The position numbers were made by a program, and so were the translations under genes. Below are positions 1 through 8,764 of a DNA stretch of 64,000 nucleotides, piece after piece; position 1 is the first letter of the stretch, and each line of letters begins with the position of its first letter. Source of the DNA: Aquimarina aggregata (GTDB lineage: Bacteria; Bacteroidota; Bacteroidia; Flavobacteriales; Flavobacteriaceae); contig NZ_LQRT01000005.1 in NCBI RefSeq assembly GCF_001632745.1, positions 1-64,000 on the forward strand. The letters run 5' to 3'. A model generated the notes under the pieces. It saw only the letters and a list, made by a program, of their open reading frames with translations. It was not told the DNA's origin and made no database searches.

Positions 1-410
1 AGTACGGAGACTAATACGGGTTAGAGCCTTAATACTAGATCGCTCGAAAGTTCACTCCGTTCTTTTAAATTTTACAACTTAATTTAACCATAAAATATAT
101 AAATGCTAATCTAAAGGATAGCTCGGATATGATAGCGCAGAAATGTTTTCCGTGCTGCGTATAAGTAAGAAACAAAAGTGAAAAAGTCATAACATCTAAA
201 AATGTTATGGCTTTTTTATATACAAAATCCTGTAGTGCGAATTCCAGATTAGTGTTATCTAGTCTAGTTAAGTTGATTTTTTGTAATATTGAGCTTTTAA
301 CTAGTAATGTTCTATATAAACACGAGCAAATATCCTATTTTAGAAAATTTATTTTGTAAAACATCCTTAATTAATAACAGATAACGCTAACCCAAATTTT
401 TAATACAATA
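1..410. other. Upstream region without a recognised gene
   Basis: No convincing coding frame was found before the lipoprotein gene at 411. All three plus frames stop early; one stays open only to about 81 and could at most be the tail of a gene to the left. A hairpin terminator at 181-217 suggests a rightward transcript ends here, but its source, whether gene tail or small RNA, is not visible. A short GC-richer inverted repeat (CGCAG/CTGCG) lies around 136-163. Confidence 0.4.
181..217 (+). terminator. Rho-independent terminator
   Basis: The arms are AAAAAGTCATAACAT and ATGTTATGGCTTTTT with a six-base loop and one T-G wobble, followed by a T-run. It would end a rightward transcript entering from the left edge. 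Confidence 0.65.
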
Positions 411-1499
411 ATGAAGAAACTAATTTTTGTAGTAACAATACTAACCGGTATACTTTTTTACTCATGTAGTAGTGATGAAGAAAGCATATCGCCTACTTTT
501 CGTTTTTTAGAGTTTGAAAAAGATGTCTTACTACCTGCATTAAATGAAAGAGATATCACTTTTTTTGCCATAGATTTTGATCCTAATATCGGTAATTGGG
601 AAATTACACTTAGTGATGGTCAAAAAAATATTCCTGTAACACTTAGCCAAGTAGAAACTACTCGTTTTGGATGGGTAAATACAGAAAGTAACTTGCAAAG
701 AATATATATAAAAGCACCAGCCTTTGGAAATGGTGACTATACCTTAACTATCAAAAACAATACTACCAATCAAATATACAGTGATACTTTTTTAGTACGT
801 GGTGATATTTTTACGAATATAGAACCTACTACCATTACTTCATATACAATTGGTGACGGAACCAATAAAACTCCGGATTACTTATATTTTCAAAATACCT
901 CTAATACCATAACACAAGGTGTTACTACAAACGGAATCGAAAGAGTACGACTTGAAAACGCAACAACTTTTGAATCATTTACTCTAGGGCACGAAGTAAA
1001 TACTAATGGATTTTTACGGTTTGATATTCCTCTTACAATACCTGTAGGCACGTATTTTTTATCTATAGTGTACAACAACGGGCTTAGTACGTATTATGAA
1101 AAAGATATTGTTGTTATGGAGCAAAAACTTCCAAAAATTAATGCAATCAACAAAGAGATGTTTGTAGAAGGCGAAACCTTGACTATAACAGGAGAGGCAT
1201 TAAGATATTTTGTAAATGAAGAATTATTACCTACTAATGGCTTAAGTACGATAAGAACAAGAACTGATTTGATTTTTAAAGATCAAAATCGTGATTTTCA
1301 ATTCTCGTTTGGTGCTTATGAAGACGATGAAAATTTTGAGAACATTAACCCCGCCGCAACAGAACTTAGCTTTAAAATCCCTTTAAAATCAGAATCATTT
1401 CTGTTTTCAGATAGAGATCAAACATTTTTTGAAGGTGAAGTTTTTATTCGCAGTGGCGCGTATGAAAGTAATTCTTTTCCTGTTAGAATAGACTATTAA
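411..1499 (+). CDS. Putative surface lipoprotein with IPT/TIG-like repeats
   Basis: A 362-residue exported lipoprotein of unknown role. The N-terminus is a lipoprotein signal: a basic start, a hydrophobic stretch, then the lipobox ending at Cys19 followed by Ser-Ser-Asp-Glu-Glu. The acidic residues after the Cys resemble the lipoprotein export signal of Bacteroidota, which favours outer-leaflet display. The rest is beta-rich with no cysteines; segments such as 'VEGETLTITGEAL' near residue 250 resemble the start of an IPT/TIG immunoglobulin-like domain. No catalytic motif is visible. It is a single gene ended by a strong terminator and convergent with the crotonase. The lipoprotein call is firm; the domain call is tentative. 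Confidence 0.75.
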   Translation: MKKLIFVVTILTGILFYSCSSDEESISPTFRFLEFEKDVLLPALNERDITFFAIDFDPNIGNWEITLSDGQKNIPVTLSQVETTRFGWVNTESNLQRIYIKAPAFGNGDYTLTIKNNTTNQIYSDTFLVRGDIFTNIEPTTITSYTIGDGTNKTPDYLYFQNTSNTITQGVTTNGIERVRLENATTFESFTLGHEVNTNGFLRFDIPLTIPVGTYFLSIVYNNGLSTYYEKDIVVMEQKLPKINAINKEMFVEGETLTITGEALRYFVNEELLPTNGLSTIRTRTDLIFKDQNRDFQFSFGAYEDDENFENINPAATELSFKIPLKSESFLFSDRDQTFFEGEVFIRSGAYESNSFPVRIDY

Positions 1500-1565
1500 A
1501 TTCAATACAAAACAATAATATTCTAAAATGCGAATATTACTATCTATAGTCAAATAGATGATTCA

Positions 1566-1607
1566 AATAAAAACGGGAAGTAGTTTAAACTACTTCCCGT
1601 TTTTATT
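1566..1607. terminator. Bidirectional terminator
   Basis: A perfect 42-base palindrome centred on TTTAAA, with GGGAAGTAG/CTACTTCCC inside A-runs and T-runs on both sides. It lies between the convergent genes at 411-1499 and 1650-2429 and can serve both. Confidence 0.9.
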
Positions 1608-1649
1608 GATTGTTAATCTCGAAAGATCTCTCTAGCAATACATAACTAT

Positions 1650-2429
1650 TTATTTTCCAGGAAAATCTGCTTTACGTTTTTCTAAAAAAGCAGTAGTTCC
1701 TTCTTTAAAATCTTCGGTACCAAAGCAATTTCCAAATTGTTCGATCTCTACATCAAATCCATTAACGCCATCCTCGTAAGACGCATTAACGGCTGCAATT
1801 GCTGCCCCTATCGCTACAGAAGAGTTTCTCATAATTCTACTCGCTATTTTTTCTGCCAATGGTATTAATTCTTCTAATGTGGTAACATGGTTAACAAGCC
1901 CATACTGCATTGCTTGATTTGCATCAATCATACCTGCAGTCATAATCATTTCCATCGCTCTTCCTTTACCTACTAACTGTGGCAATCGTTGTGTACCACC
2001 ATATCCAGGAATCACACCAAGAGATACCTCTGGTAATCCCATTTTTGCAGTATCGCTTGCCACTCTAAAATGAGCAGCCATAGCTAACTCTAGTCCGCCA
2101 CCTAAGGCAAAACCATTTACAGCCGCGATAACTGGTGTAGATAAGTTAGCCACAAAGTCAAACAACAATTCTTGTCCTTTTGCTGCTAGTTTACCTCCTT
2201 CGGCAATAGAAAAATTTGCAAATTCACTTATATCTGCACCTGCAACAAATGCTTTTTCTCCGCTACCTGTTATAATAATAACTTTGGTATCTGCATCAAG
2301 ATCAGCCACTCTAAAAGCAGCATGTAACTCTTGTATCGTTTCTTTATTAAGTGCGTTTAATTTAGACGGGCGATTTATAGTTATTGTCGTCACCCCATTA
2401 CGTTGAGATGTTAGGATATTTGTGTACAT
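1650..2429 (-). CDS. Enoyl-CoA hydratase/isomerase (crotonase) family protein
   Basis: Crotonase-fold enzyme of 259 residues, the usual family length, expected to hydrate 2-enoyl-CoA to 3-hydroxyacyl-CoA in fatty-acid or amino-acid breakdown. Visible marks: the CoA/oxyanion segment AGADISEF near residue 64, the oxyanion loop ALGGGLELAM at 108-117, and both catalytic glutamates of true hydratases (Glu114 and Glu134 in GLPEVSLGVIPG). The ATG start is 23 bases downstream of the histidine kinase stop on the same strand, so the two are probably co-transcribed. Substrate chain length cannot be told; a short-chain (crotonyl-CoA) hydratase is most likely. Confidence 0.9.
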   Translation of the reverse strand: MYTNILTSQRNGVTTITINRPSKLNALNKETIQELHAAFRVADLDADTKVIIITGSGEKAFVAGADISEFANFSIAEGGKLAAKGQELLFDFVANLSTPVIAAVNGFALGGGLELAMAAHFRVASDTAKMGLPEVSLGVIPGYGGTQRLPQLVGKGRAMEMIMTAGMIDANQAMQYGLVNHVTTLEELIPLAEKIASRIMRNSSVAIGAAIAAVNASYEDGVNGFDVEIEQFGNCFGTEDFKEGTTAFLEKRKADFPGK

Positions 2430-2452
2430 GAAAAAAGTATATTTTGTTTGTT

Positions 2453-3910
2453 TTATTCTTTCGGAAATCTAACTTTAAAAACAGTTCCTTTTCCTTCTTG
2501 AGATGTAAAGGTAATATTTCCGTTATAGGTTTCAACAATATTTTTCACCATTCCTAAACCAAGTCCCATTCCGCTTGTTTTCGTCGTAAATTTAGGTTCA
2601 AATATTTTCTTTTTATTTTCTTCTGTAATTCCTAGTCCGTTATCAGCTACTGTGATGATCACTTCTCCGTTTTCTGAAAATACATCTACAATTATTTTAG
2701 GAACGCGATCTTTGGGTATTGCCTGGGTTCCGTTCTTAACCAAATTAGTAACAACACGTATCAATTGCGTTCTATCAAACTTAGCAATAATCTCTTCTTT
2801 CTCGGTAGGGAAAATAATATAATCTTCATTAAAGATATCTAATGCCAAACCAACAATCTTAACCACATCTAACATTTCACTCTTTTGTGCAGGCATTTGC
2901 GCAAAATTCGAGAATGCAGAGGCAATAGAACTCATCGTATCTATTTGCTGAATTAACGTATCGCTATATTCTTGAATTTTCTGATGTATATTAGGATCAT
3001 TAGGGTCAAATTTTCTTTGAAAACTTTGAACAGTTAATCGCATTGGGGTTAATGGGTTTTTAATCTCATGCGCTACTTGTTTGGCCATCTCTCTCCATGC
3101 TGCTTCTCTTTCACTTTTAGCAAGCATCGCAGCACTTTGCTCCAACTCATCGATCATACTATTATATGCATTTACCAGCCTATAAATTTCATCACTGGCA
3201 TCCCCTATTTTTATTCTTTTGTTGCGTTTATCAAGTCGCGTTTGATCTATAGTATCCGAAATTGTTTTTAATGATTTTGTTATATATCTAGATAAAAAAT
3301 AAGCCAGCGCAACGGCGATAAGTAACATTAATATATACACTTGCCCCAATCGCTGTAAAAATTCTATAAGCTCACGCGTAATTAAATCATCATCTTCTAA
3401 ATACGGAAGGTTAAGAATTGCCAAAGGCTTTGCTTTACTATCAGAGATATAGGTATAAGATGACAAGAACTTTTTATCATCTTTTTCAGATTTAACCAAA
3501 TAACGTTTGTCAAATAAAGCTGATAAAGTATCGATAATCACATGACTAAGTACTTTATCTGTAGTATCAGCTACAAAGTCTCCTTCTGATTTAATTAATA
3601 ACTGGCCTGATAAATCATAGATTTTAATAGGCAACGAATGTTCTTGCGAGATTTGGTATATCCGATTTTTATCTCTAAAAATAAGCTTTACATGATCTTC
3701 ATCTACCAAATAGGTAGTGCTCTCGAGCACATTATCAATAGCAATTTGTATACGTTCTTCTTTTCTTTCTAATCGTTCCTGGTGATACTCCTCTGCTTCT
3801 TCTTTATATTGATATATTGTTACTGCAGCAATTAAGATTGAAGCCAAAAATATTAATAAAGTCATTGAGATAAAAATCCGTGTACGGAGAGATAGTTGGA
3901 GTAGCTTCAT
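2453..3910 (-). CDS. NtrY-like membrane sensor histidine kinase
   Basis: A two-component sensor kinase of 485 residues. Order: TM1 (about 9-32), a periplasmic sensing region (33-188), TM2 (about 190-207), a HAMP linker, a dimerisation/phosphoacceptor segment with His281 in AHEIKNPLTPMRL, then the ATPase domain with N box (NLVKNGTQAIP), G1 (VADNGLGI), F box (KIFEPKFTTK) and G2 (GMGLGLG). The HEIKNPLTP phosphoacceptor box is typical of the NtrY/NtrB-like class. No response regulator is adjacent, so it is an orphan here and its partner is encoded elsewhere. It is the first gene of a likely two-gene unit with the crotonase. The ligand is unknown. Confidence 0.88.
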   Translation of the reverse strand: MKLLQLSLRTRIFISMTLLIFLASILIAAVTIYQYKEEAEEYHQERLERKEERIQIAIDNVLESTTYLVDEDHVKLIFRDKNRIYQISQEHSLPIKIYDLSGQLLIKSEGDFVADTTDKVLSHVIIDTLSALFDKRYLVKSEKDDKKFLSSYTYISDSKAKPLAILNLPYLEDDDLITRELIEFLQRLGQVYILMLLIAVALAYFLSRYITKSLKTISDTIDQTRLDKRNKRIKIGDASDEIYRLVNAYNSMIDELEQSAAMLAKSEREAAWREMAKQVAHEIKNPLTPMRLTVQSFQRKFDPNDPNIHQKIQEYSDTLIQQIDTMSSIASAFSNFAQMPAQKSEMLDVVKIVGLALDIFNEDYIIFPTEKEEIIAKFDRTQLIRVVTNLVKNGTQAIPKDRVPKIIVDVFSENGEVIITVADNGLGITEENKKKIFEPKFTTKTSGMGLGLGMVKNIVETYNGNITFTSQEGKGTVFKVRFPKE

Positions 3911-4050
3911 AATATTTTTTGAATCATAAATATAGCAAATATCACACCAAAATCATTTAATTCCCTTTTACACACCACCCATATTCACAAAAAGAAATCA
4001 CTTGATCTTAATTACGAATTGAATTTAGTAAATTTACAGTACTTTATTAT

Positions 4051-5742
4051 ATGGATAAAACAACTTTGCTTTCTGTTCAAGACCTTTGTGTTTCTTTTTT
4101 TTCGGATAAAAAAGAAAACAAAGTATTGCATCATATTTCATTCGACATTCATGAAAACGAAATATTAGGGGTTGTAGGAGAATCAGGAAGTGGTAAATCT
4201 GTTGCTTCGTTAGCTATTCTTGGGTTATTACCTCAGAAAATTTCGAAAATTACTCAAGGAGATATCATATACTCTAATAGCTCTATTTTAGGCCTTACCG
4301 AAAAACAATATCGTTCTGTTAGAGGAAATGAAATTGCCATGATTTTTCAAGAACCCATGAGCTCCTTAAATCCTTCTATGCGATGTGGCAAACAAGTTGC
4401 AGAGATCCTTCTGGAGCATACGTCTTTATCAAAGACCGCTATTAAAAAAGAAGTTCTTTTATTATTTAACAAAGTAAAGCTTCCTGATCCCGAAAGAGCA
4501 TATCGCTCTTATCCTCATCAACTAAGTGGTGGGCAAAAACAACGTATCATGATCGCTATGGCGATTGCTTGTAAACCAAAATTGCTTATTGCAGATGAGC
4601 CTACTACCGCTTTGGATGTTACGGTTCAAAAAGAGATCATTAGTCTGTTAAAAAACCTGCAGAAAGAATATAAAATGAGTATTTTATTTATTTCTCATGA
4701 CCTGTCTTTGGTTTCAGAAATTGCCGATAATGTGTTGGTAATGTATCAAGGAAAAATGGTTGAATACGGTGCTGCAAATACAATATTTCATTCTCCAGAA
4801 AAAGACTATACAAAAGCTTTATTAAACGCCAGGCCAACTCTTGATGTTCGCTATAAAAAACTACCCACTATAACTGATTTTTTAGAGGATCAGCAAAAAT
4901 CTCAAGAAGTTATTACTCAAGAGACAAGACAAGATCATCATAAAAAATTATATAGCACTCCCCCATTACTAGAAGTCGTAAATATTGAAAAAACCTATTT
5001 TTCTAAAGTTGGTTTATTTGGAAAACAAGAGTTTAAGGCCGTAAATGATGTGAGTTTTAAATTATACGAAGGCGAAACACTTGGGCTTGTTGGGGAGTCA
5101 GGATGTGGTAAATCTACATTAGGAAATACTATTTTACAATTGGATAAAGCAACTGCTGGTCAGGTTCTTTATCGAGGCAATGACATAACACAACTAGCTA
5201 CATCTGTCTTAAGAAGTCTAAGAAAAGAGATTCAATTAATCTTTCAAGATCCGTTTGCCTCTTTAAATCCAAGGTTAACTGTAGGAAAAGCAATAATGGA
5301 GCCTATGCAAGCTCATGGACTACATAGCAATGATATTTTAAGAAAAGAAAAAACTATTGAATTATTAAATCGTGTAGGTTTAACAGCAGAACATTTTGAA
5401 CGATATCCCCATGAATTTAGCGGGGGACAAAGACAACGTGTTGGCATTGCTAGAACAATAGCTTTAGAACCCAAATTAATAATTTGTGATGAATCTGTAA
5501 GCGCACTGGATATATCTGTACAAGCACAGGTATTAAACTTATTAAATGAGTTAAAAGAAAAACTTGGTTTTACTTACATTTTTATTTCACATGATCTTTC
5601 GGTTGTAAAATACATGTCTGATCAACTGTTGGTCATGAATAACGGTAAAATAGAAGAGCGTGGAGAAGCTGATAACATTTATAATCATCCACAAAAAGAA
5701 TATACTAAAAAGTTAATCGAGGCTATACCTAAAGGGAAATAA
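4051..5742 (+). CDS. ABC transporter with two fused ATPase domains (oligopeptide/nickel type)
   Basis: A 563-residue cytoplasmic ATPase made of two complete ABC domains, as in YejF/GsiA. Domain 1: Walker A GESGSGKS at 43-50, signature LSGGQ at 158-162, Walker B LLIADEP at 178-184. Domain 2: Walker A GESGCGKS at 348-355, signature FSGGQ at 456-460, Walker B LIICDES at 476-482. Both carry the C-terminal extension seen in Opp/Dpp ATPases ('SPEKDYTKALL', 'HPQKEYTKKLI'). It would power uptake of peptides or similar solutes through a permease. No permease or binding protein is adjacent, so its partners lie elsewhere; distant placement is common in this phylum. Confidence 0.92.
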   Translation: MDKTTLLSVQDLCVSFFSDKKENKVLHHISFDIHENEILGVVGESGSGKSVASLAILGLLPQKISKITQGDIIYSNSSILGLTEKQYRSVRGNEIAMIFQEPMSSLNPSMRCGKQVAEILLEHTSLSKTAIKKEVLLLFNKVKLPDPERAYRSYPHQLSGGQKQRIMIAMAIACKPKLLIADEPTTALDVTVQKEIISLLKNLQKEYKMSILFISHDLSLVSEIADNVLVMYQGKMVEYGAANTIFHSPEKDYTKALLNARPTLDVRYKKLPTITDFLEDQQKSQEVITQETRQDHHKKLYSTPPLLEVVNIEKTYFSKVGLFGKQEFKAVNDVSFKLYEGETLGLVGESGCGKSTLGNTILQLDKATAGQVLYRGNDITQLATSVLRSLRKEIQLIFQDPFASLNPRLTVGKAIMEPMQAHGLHSNDILRKEKTIELLNRVGLTAEHFERYPHEFSGGQRQRVGIARTIALEPKLIICDESVSALDISVQAQVLNLLNELKEKLGFTYIFISHDLSVVKYMSDQLLVMNNGKIEERGEADNIYNHPQKEYTKKLIEAIPKGK

Positions 5743-5745
5743 AAA

Positions 5746-5777
5746 AACCTGTTACACTTAGCAAGTTTTAACAGGTT
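5746..5777. repeat. Inverted repeat after the ABC gene, possible terminator
   Basis: AACCTGTTA and TAACAGGTT are separated by 14 bases, starting four bases past the ABC ATPase stop codon. No T-run follows, so termination would be weak. The AACCTGTTA type of arm resembles palindromic intergenic repeats seen in flavobacterial genomes; compare the elements at 51302-51334 and 53296-53324. Confidence 0.5.
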
Positions 5778-6278
5778 CAACTCATCACGATTTGGGGAAA
5801 TTGTGATTGATTAAAAACAAAAAATCACATTAACAAAAATACTTTTTTTGCAACATAAACACAATTTGAAATCAACTCCATTGTTGGTTTAACTGATCTC
5901 TGAATACGATTTATACGCTTTTTCATAATAGGGGAAACTTGTGTGGTTAATAATTAATTTTACTTTTTAGGAAATCGTGTTTTTAAATGAACATAATTTT
6001 CTAAGGGGATTGCAATATGCAAATTATTTTCAGTTCTAACGTTTAAATGCTCAAAAAATCGACAAAATACTCAAAATTTTAACATTTATTATGGTTTTGA
6101 TTGCTTTTTCAACTTAAAGTAAAGGTTTAAGGTCAAAAAAAGACGTAAGAAACGTAGTATTTTTCTTTCAAAAACACTGTTTTCTTACTTCCTATACAAT
6201 AACGGAAATTTTATTGATTTATTATTCGTTATGATCTAATTATTATTCGTCGAGGTATTGAAAGAATTAGAAATAAAA
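5778..6278. other. 500-base gap without a recognised gene
   Basis: AT-rich sequence between the ABC ATPase and the CoA-transferase B subunit, whose genes converge on it. Only very short open frames occur, none with a usable start context. No promoter, tRNA or clear hairpin was found. Confidence 0.5.
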
Positions 6279-6935
6279 TCAATTTAGAATCATTTCGGGG
6301 ATTTCTCCCTCAATTATAAGATTTCCCTCTGTTGCATTACGAATATCTTCAACAGTTACACCAGGCGCTCTTTCTAAAAGTTTAAAGCCATTTTCTGTTA
6401 TTTCTAACAATGCTAAATTTGTAACTATTCTTTTCACACATTTCACTCCTGTAAGCGGTAAGGAACATTTTTTTAGCAATTTTGATTCTCCCTTCTTATT
6501 GGTATGCATCATTGCCACAATAATATTCTCTGCACTTGCTACAAGATCCATAGCTCCTCCCATTCCTTTAACCATTTTTCCTGGGATTTTCCAATTTGCT
6601 ATATCTCCATCTTCAGAAACCTCCATTGCCCCAAGTATGGTTAAATCTACATGCTGACCTCTAATCATATTAAAACTGGTTGCCGAATCAAAAAAGGAGG
6701 CTCCGGGCATAGTTGTAATGGTTTGTTTACCTGCATTAATGATATCTGCATCCTCCTCCCCTTCAAAAGGAAAAGGACCCATCCCCAAAACACCATTTTC
6801 ACTTTGAAACTCTACTTCTATTCCCTCTGGGATATAATTCGCAACCAAAGTAGGAATACCTATACCCAAGTTTACAAAGTATTTATCTTTTAATTCTTTT
6901 GCAATACGTTTTGCAATTCCATTTTTATCTAACAT
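6279..6935 (-). CDS. scoB: 3-oxoacid CoA-transferase subunit B
   Basis: The small catalytic subunit (218 residues) of a succinyl-CoA:3-ketoacid (acetoacetate) CoA-transferase, which moves CoA from succinyl-CoA to acetoacetate in ketone-body or leucine breakdown. The catalytic glutamate that forms the CoA thioester is Glu46 in QSENGVLG, and the nearby glycine-rich VNLGIGIPT start is typical. The length matches family I beta subunits. Subunit A lies 1 kb upstream on the same strand, separated by a peroxiredoxin and a small zinc-ribbon gene. The start is two bases after the zinc-ribbon gene's stop, so the genes are co-transcribed. Confidence 0.93.
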   Translation of the reverse strand: MLDKNGIAKRIAKELKDKYFVNLGIGIPTLVANYIPEGIEVEFQSENGVLGMGPFPFEGEEDADIINAGKQTITTMPGASFFDSATSFNMIRGQHVDLTILGAMEVSEDGDIANWKIPGKMVKGMGGAMDLVASAENIIVAMMHTNKKGESKLLKKCSLPLTGVKCVKRIVTNLALLEITENGFKLLERAPGVTVEDIRNATEGNLIIEGEIPEMILN

Positions 6936-6937
6936 AA

Positions 6938-7276
6938 TTACCTCCTTCTGATCTTGTATGAGTTAAAATTACTGATCGATTTACTTTCCTGTACCCACAT
7001 TAAAAAAGGGATAGAAAATGTTATCGTTCCTACTAATCCAAAAAAACCAAATAACACCAATGTGACTATGGCGCTTATAACAAATGCTATTAGCATTTTT
7101 TTGGTATCGACCACAGCATCAATTCTATTGATATGTTTTTTATCATTTTTACCACAATTATCACAATTTACAGTTACCTCATCACCCACCTTCATTTGTA
7201 AATCACCACGAGTGGCAGCTATTGGCATATATTTATTTTGTTTTTTACAACTTGAACACGTGTATTCTAATCTCAT
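6938..7276 (-). CDS. Small zinc-ribbon membrane protein
   Basis: A 112-residue protein that I cannot assign to a named family. Residues 6-43 hold two CxxC pairs (CSSC and CDNC) spaced as in a zinc ribbon, followed by two hydrophobic stretches (about 61-79 and 82-96) and a short basic tail. It is probably an inner-membrane protein with a cytoplasmic zinc knuckle. It sits between the peroxiredoxin and scoB in a tight same-strand run, so it is expressed with them. No function can be inferred beyond that. Confidence 0.7.
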   Translation of the reverse strand: MRLEYTCSSCKKQNKYMPIAATRGDLQMKVGDEVTVNCDNCGKNDKKHINRIDAVVDTKKMLIAFVISAIVTLVLFGFFGLVGTITFSIPFLMWVQESKSISNFNSYKIRRR

Positions 7277-7308
7277 CGACAGATTGTTATTTATAAATTT
7301 ACTGTGCT

Positions 7309-7944
7309 TTAATTTGGTTGTGGGGTCATTCTTAAATATGGCTTAATTTCTTTATGTCCCTTTGGAAATAACTCTGGAATTTGTTCATTACTAACCGAAG
7401 GTACAATAACACAATCATCTCCAGAGTTCCAATTAGCTGGTGTTGCTACTTTATGATACGCCGTTAATTGTAAAGAGTCTATCACTCGTAATAACTCATC
7501 AAAGTTTCTACCCGTAGATGCAGGATACGTTATTGTAAGCTTAATTTTTTTATCTGGACCTATAACAAAAACAGATCTTACTGTTAATTGACTATCTGCA
7601 TTAGGATGAATCATATCATATAATTCTGATACTTTTCTATCCTCATCCCCTATTATAGGAAAATTTACAGTAGTGTTTTGTGTTTCGTTAATATCCTTAA
7701 TCCATCCGTGATGTGATGCCACTCCATCAACACTTAATGCTGCTACTTTAACATTACGTTTGTTAAACTCATCTGTATATTTTGCAACTGTTCCTAGTTC
7801 TGTGGTACAAACAGGGGTATAATCTGCTGGATGAGAAAATAGTATTCCCCATTGATCTCCTAACCAATTATGAAAATCTATTTCTCCTTCTGTTGTTTGC
7901 GCTGTAAAGTTTGGAGCTTCGTCTCCTAATCGTAATGCTGCCAT
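7309..7944 (-). CDS. Peroxiredoxin, Prx6 (1-Cys) type
   Basis: A thiol peroxidase of 211 residues that reduces hydrogen peroxide and organic peroxides in the cytoplasm. The peroxidatic cysteine is Cys46 in DYTPVCTTE. The long C-terminal domain with 'TPANWNSGDDCVIVPS' and the total length fit the Prx6 subfamily rather than AhpC or BCP. A second cysteine (near 177) is present, as in many bacterial Prx6 proteins. The gene lies 13 bases after scoA and before the zinc-ribbon gene, placing an antioxidant enzyme inside the CoA-transferase operon. Confidence 0.93.
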   Translation of the reverse strand: MAALRLGDEAPNFTAQTTEGEIDFHNWLGDQWGILFSHPADYTPVCTTELGTVAKYTDEFNKRNVKVAALSVDGVASHHGWIKDINETQNTTVNFPIIGDEDRKVSELYDMIHPNADSQLTVRSVFVIGPDKKIKLTITYPASTGRNFDELLRVIDSLQLTAYHKVATPANWNSGDDCVIVPSVSNEQIPELFPKGHKEIKPYLRMTPQPN

Positions 7945-7957
7945 GACGTATATATAT

Positions 7958-8662
7958 TTATTGTTGTTTAGTACGAACTGTACGTTGTTCTATTCTTTTT
8001 TCGTAGTGATCACCTTGAAATATTCGTTGAACGAATATCCCAGGAACATGTATATGATCAGGGTCTAAAGTACCTGCAGGAACTAATTCTTCGACCTCTG
8101 CAACCGTAATTTTAGCGGCACCACACATACAAGGGTTAAAATTTCTTGCTGTACCTTTAAAGATAAGGTTACCAGCTTCATCTCCTTTCCAAGCTTTTAC
8201 AAATGCAAAGTCCGCTTTAAATGCCTTTTCAAGGACATACATTTTACCATTAAACTCTCTAGTTTCTTTTCCTTCTGCAACCTCTGTCCCATATCCGGCA
8301 GGAGTATAAAATGCAGGAAAGCCACCTTGGGCAGCTTTACATCTTTCTGCAAGTGTACCTTGTGGTATTAGTTCTACATCTAATTCTCCACTTAACATTT
8401 GGCGTTCAAATTCATCATTCTCTCCTACATAAGAGGAAATCATCTTTTTGATCTGTCTTTTTTGAAGTAATAGTCCTAAACCAAAGTCATCGACTCCTGC
8501 ATTATTAGAGATACAGGTAAGACCTGTATTATTTAATTTTACAAGTTCTGCAATTGCATTTTCGGGAATTCCACAAAGACCAAACCCTCCTAGCATAAGG
8601 GTCATATTATCTTTTATGCCTAATAAAGCTTCGGTAGCATTGGTTACCGTTTTACGAATCAT
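7958..8662 (-). CDS. scoA: 3-oxoacid CoA-transferase subunit A
   Basis: The 234-residue alpha subunit of the acetoacetate:succinyl-CoA CoA-transferase, partner of the subunit encoded at 6279-6935. Family marks are the CoA-binding [13 protein letters not shown] loop near residue 25, '[13 protein letters not shown]' near 53, and '[17 protein letters not shown]' near 170. It is the first gene of the run scoA - peroxiredoxin - zinc ribbon - scoB. About 100 bases without a clear terminator separate it from the PBP1A stop upstream, so both partial readthrough and an own promoter are possible. Confidence 0.94.
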   Translation of the reverse strand: MIRKTVTNATEALLGIKDNMTLMLGGFGLCGIPENAIAELVKLNNTGLTCISNNAGVDDFGLGLLLQKRQIKKMISSYVGENDEFERQMLSGELDVELIPQGTLAERCKAAQGGFPAFYTPAGYGTEVAEGKETREFNGKMYVLEKAFKADFAFVKAWKGDEAGNLIFKGTARNFNPCMCGAAKITVAEVEELVPAGTLDPDHIHVPGIFVQRIFQGDHYEKRIEQRTVRTKQQ

Positions 8663-8764
8663 AATATTCTTAATTTTAGCAAACTAAAAGTACTAAAAAA
8701 ATAATACTAGACCCCTTAAACCGTATAGTTTTATGAATAATTTAAAACGATAAGAAAACAAGTC

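Noticed and set aside
1..81. Possible tail of a coding gene or structural RNA at the left edge
   Set aside because: One frame stays open for 26 codons only and matches nothing known; no rRNA, tRNA or tmRNA signature could be placed.
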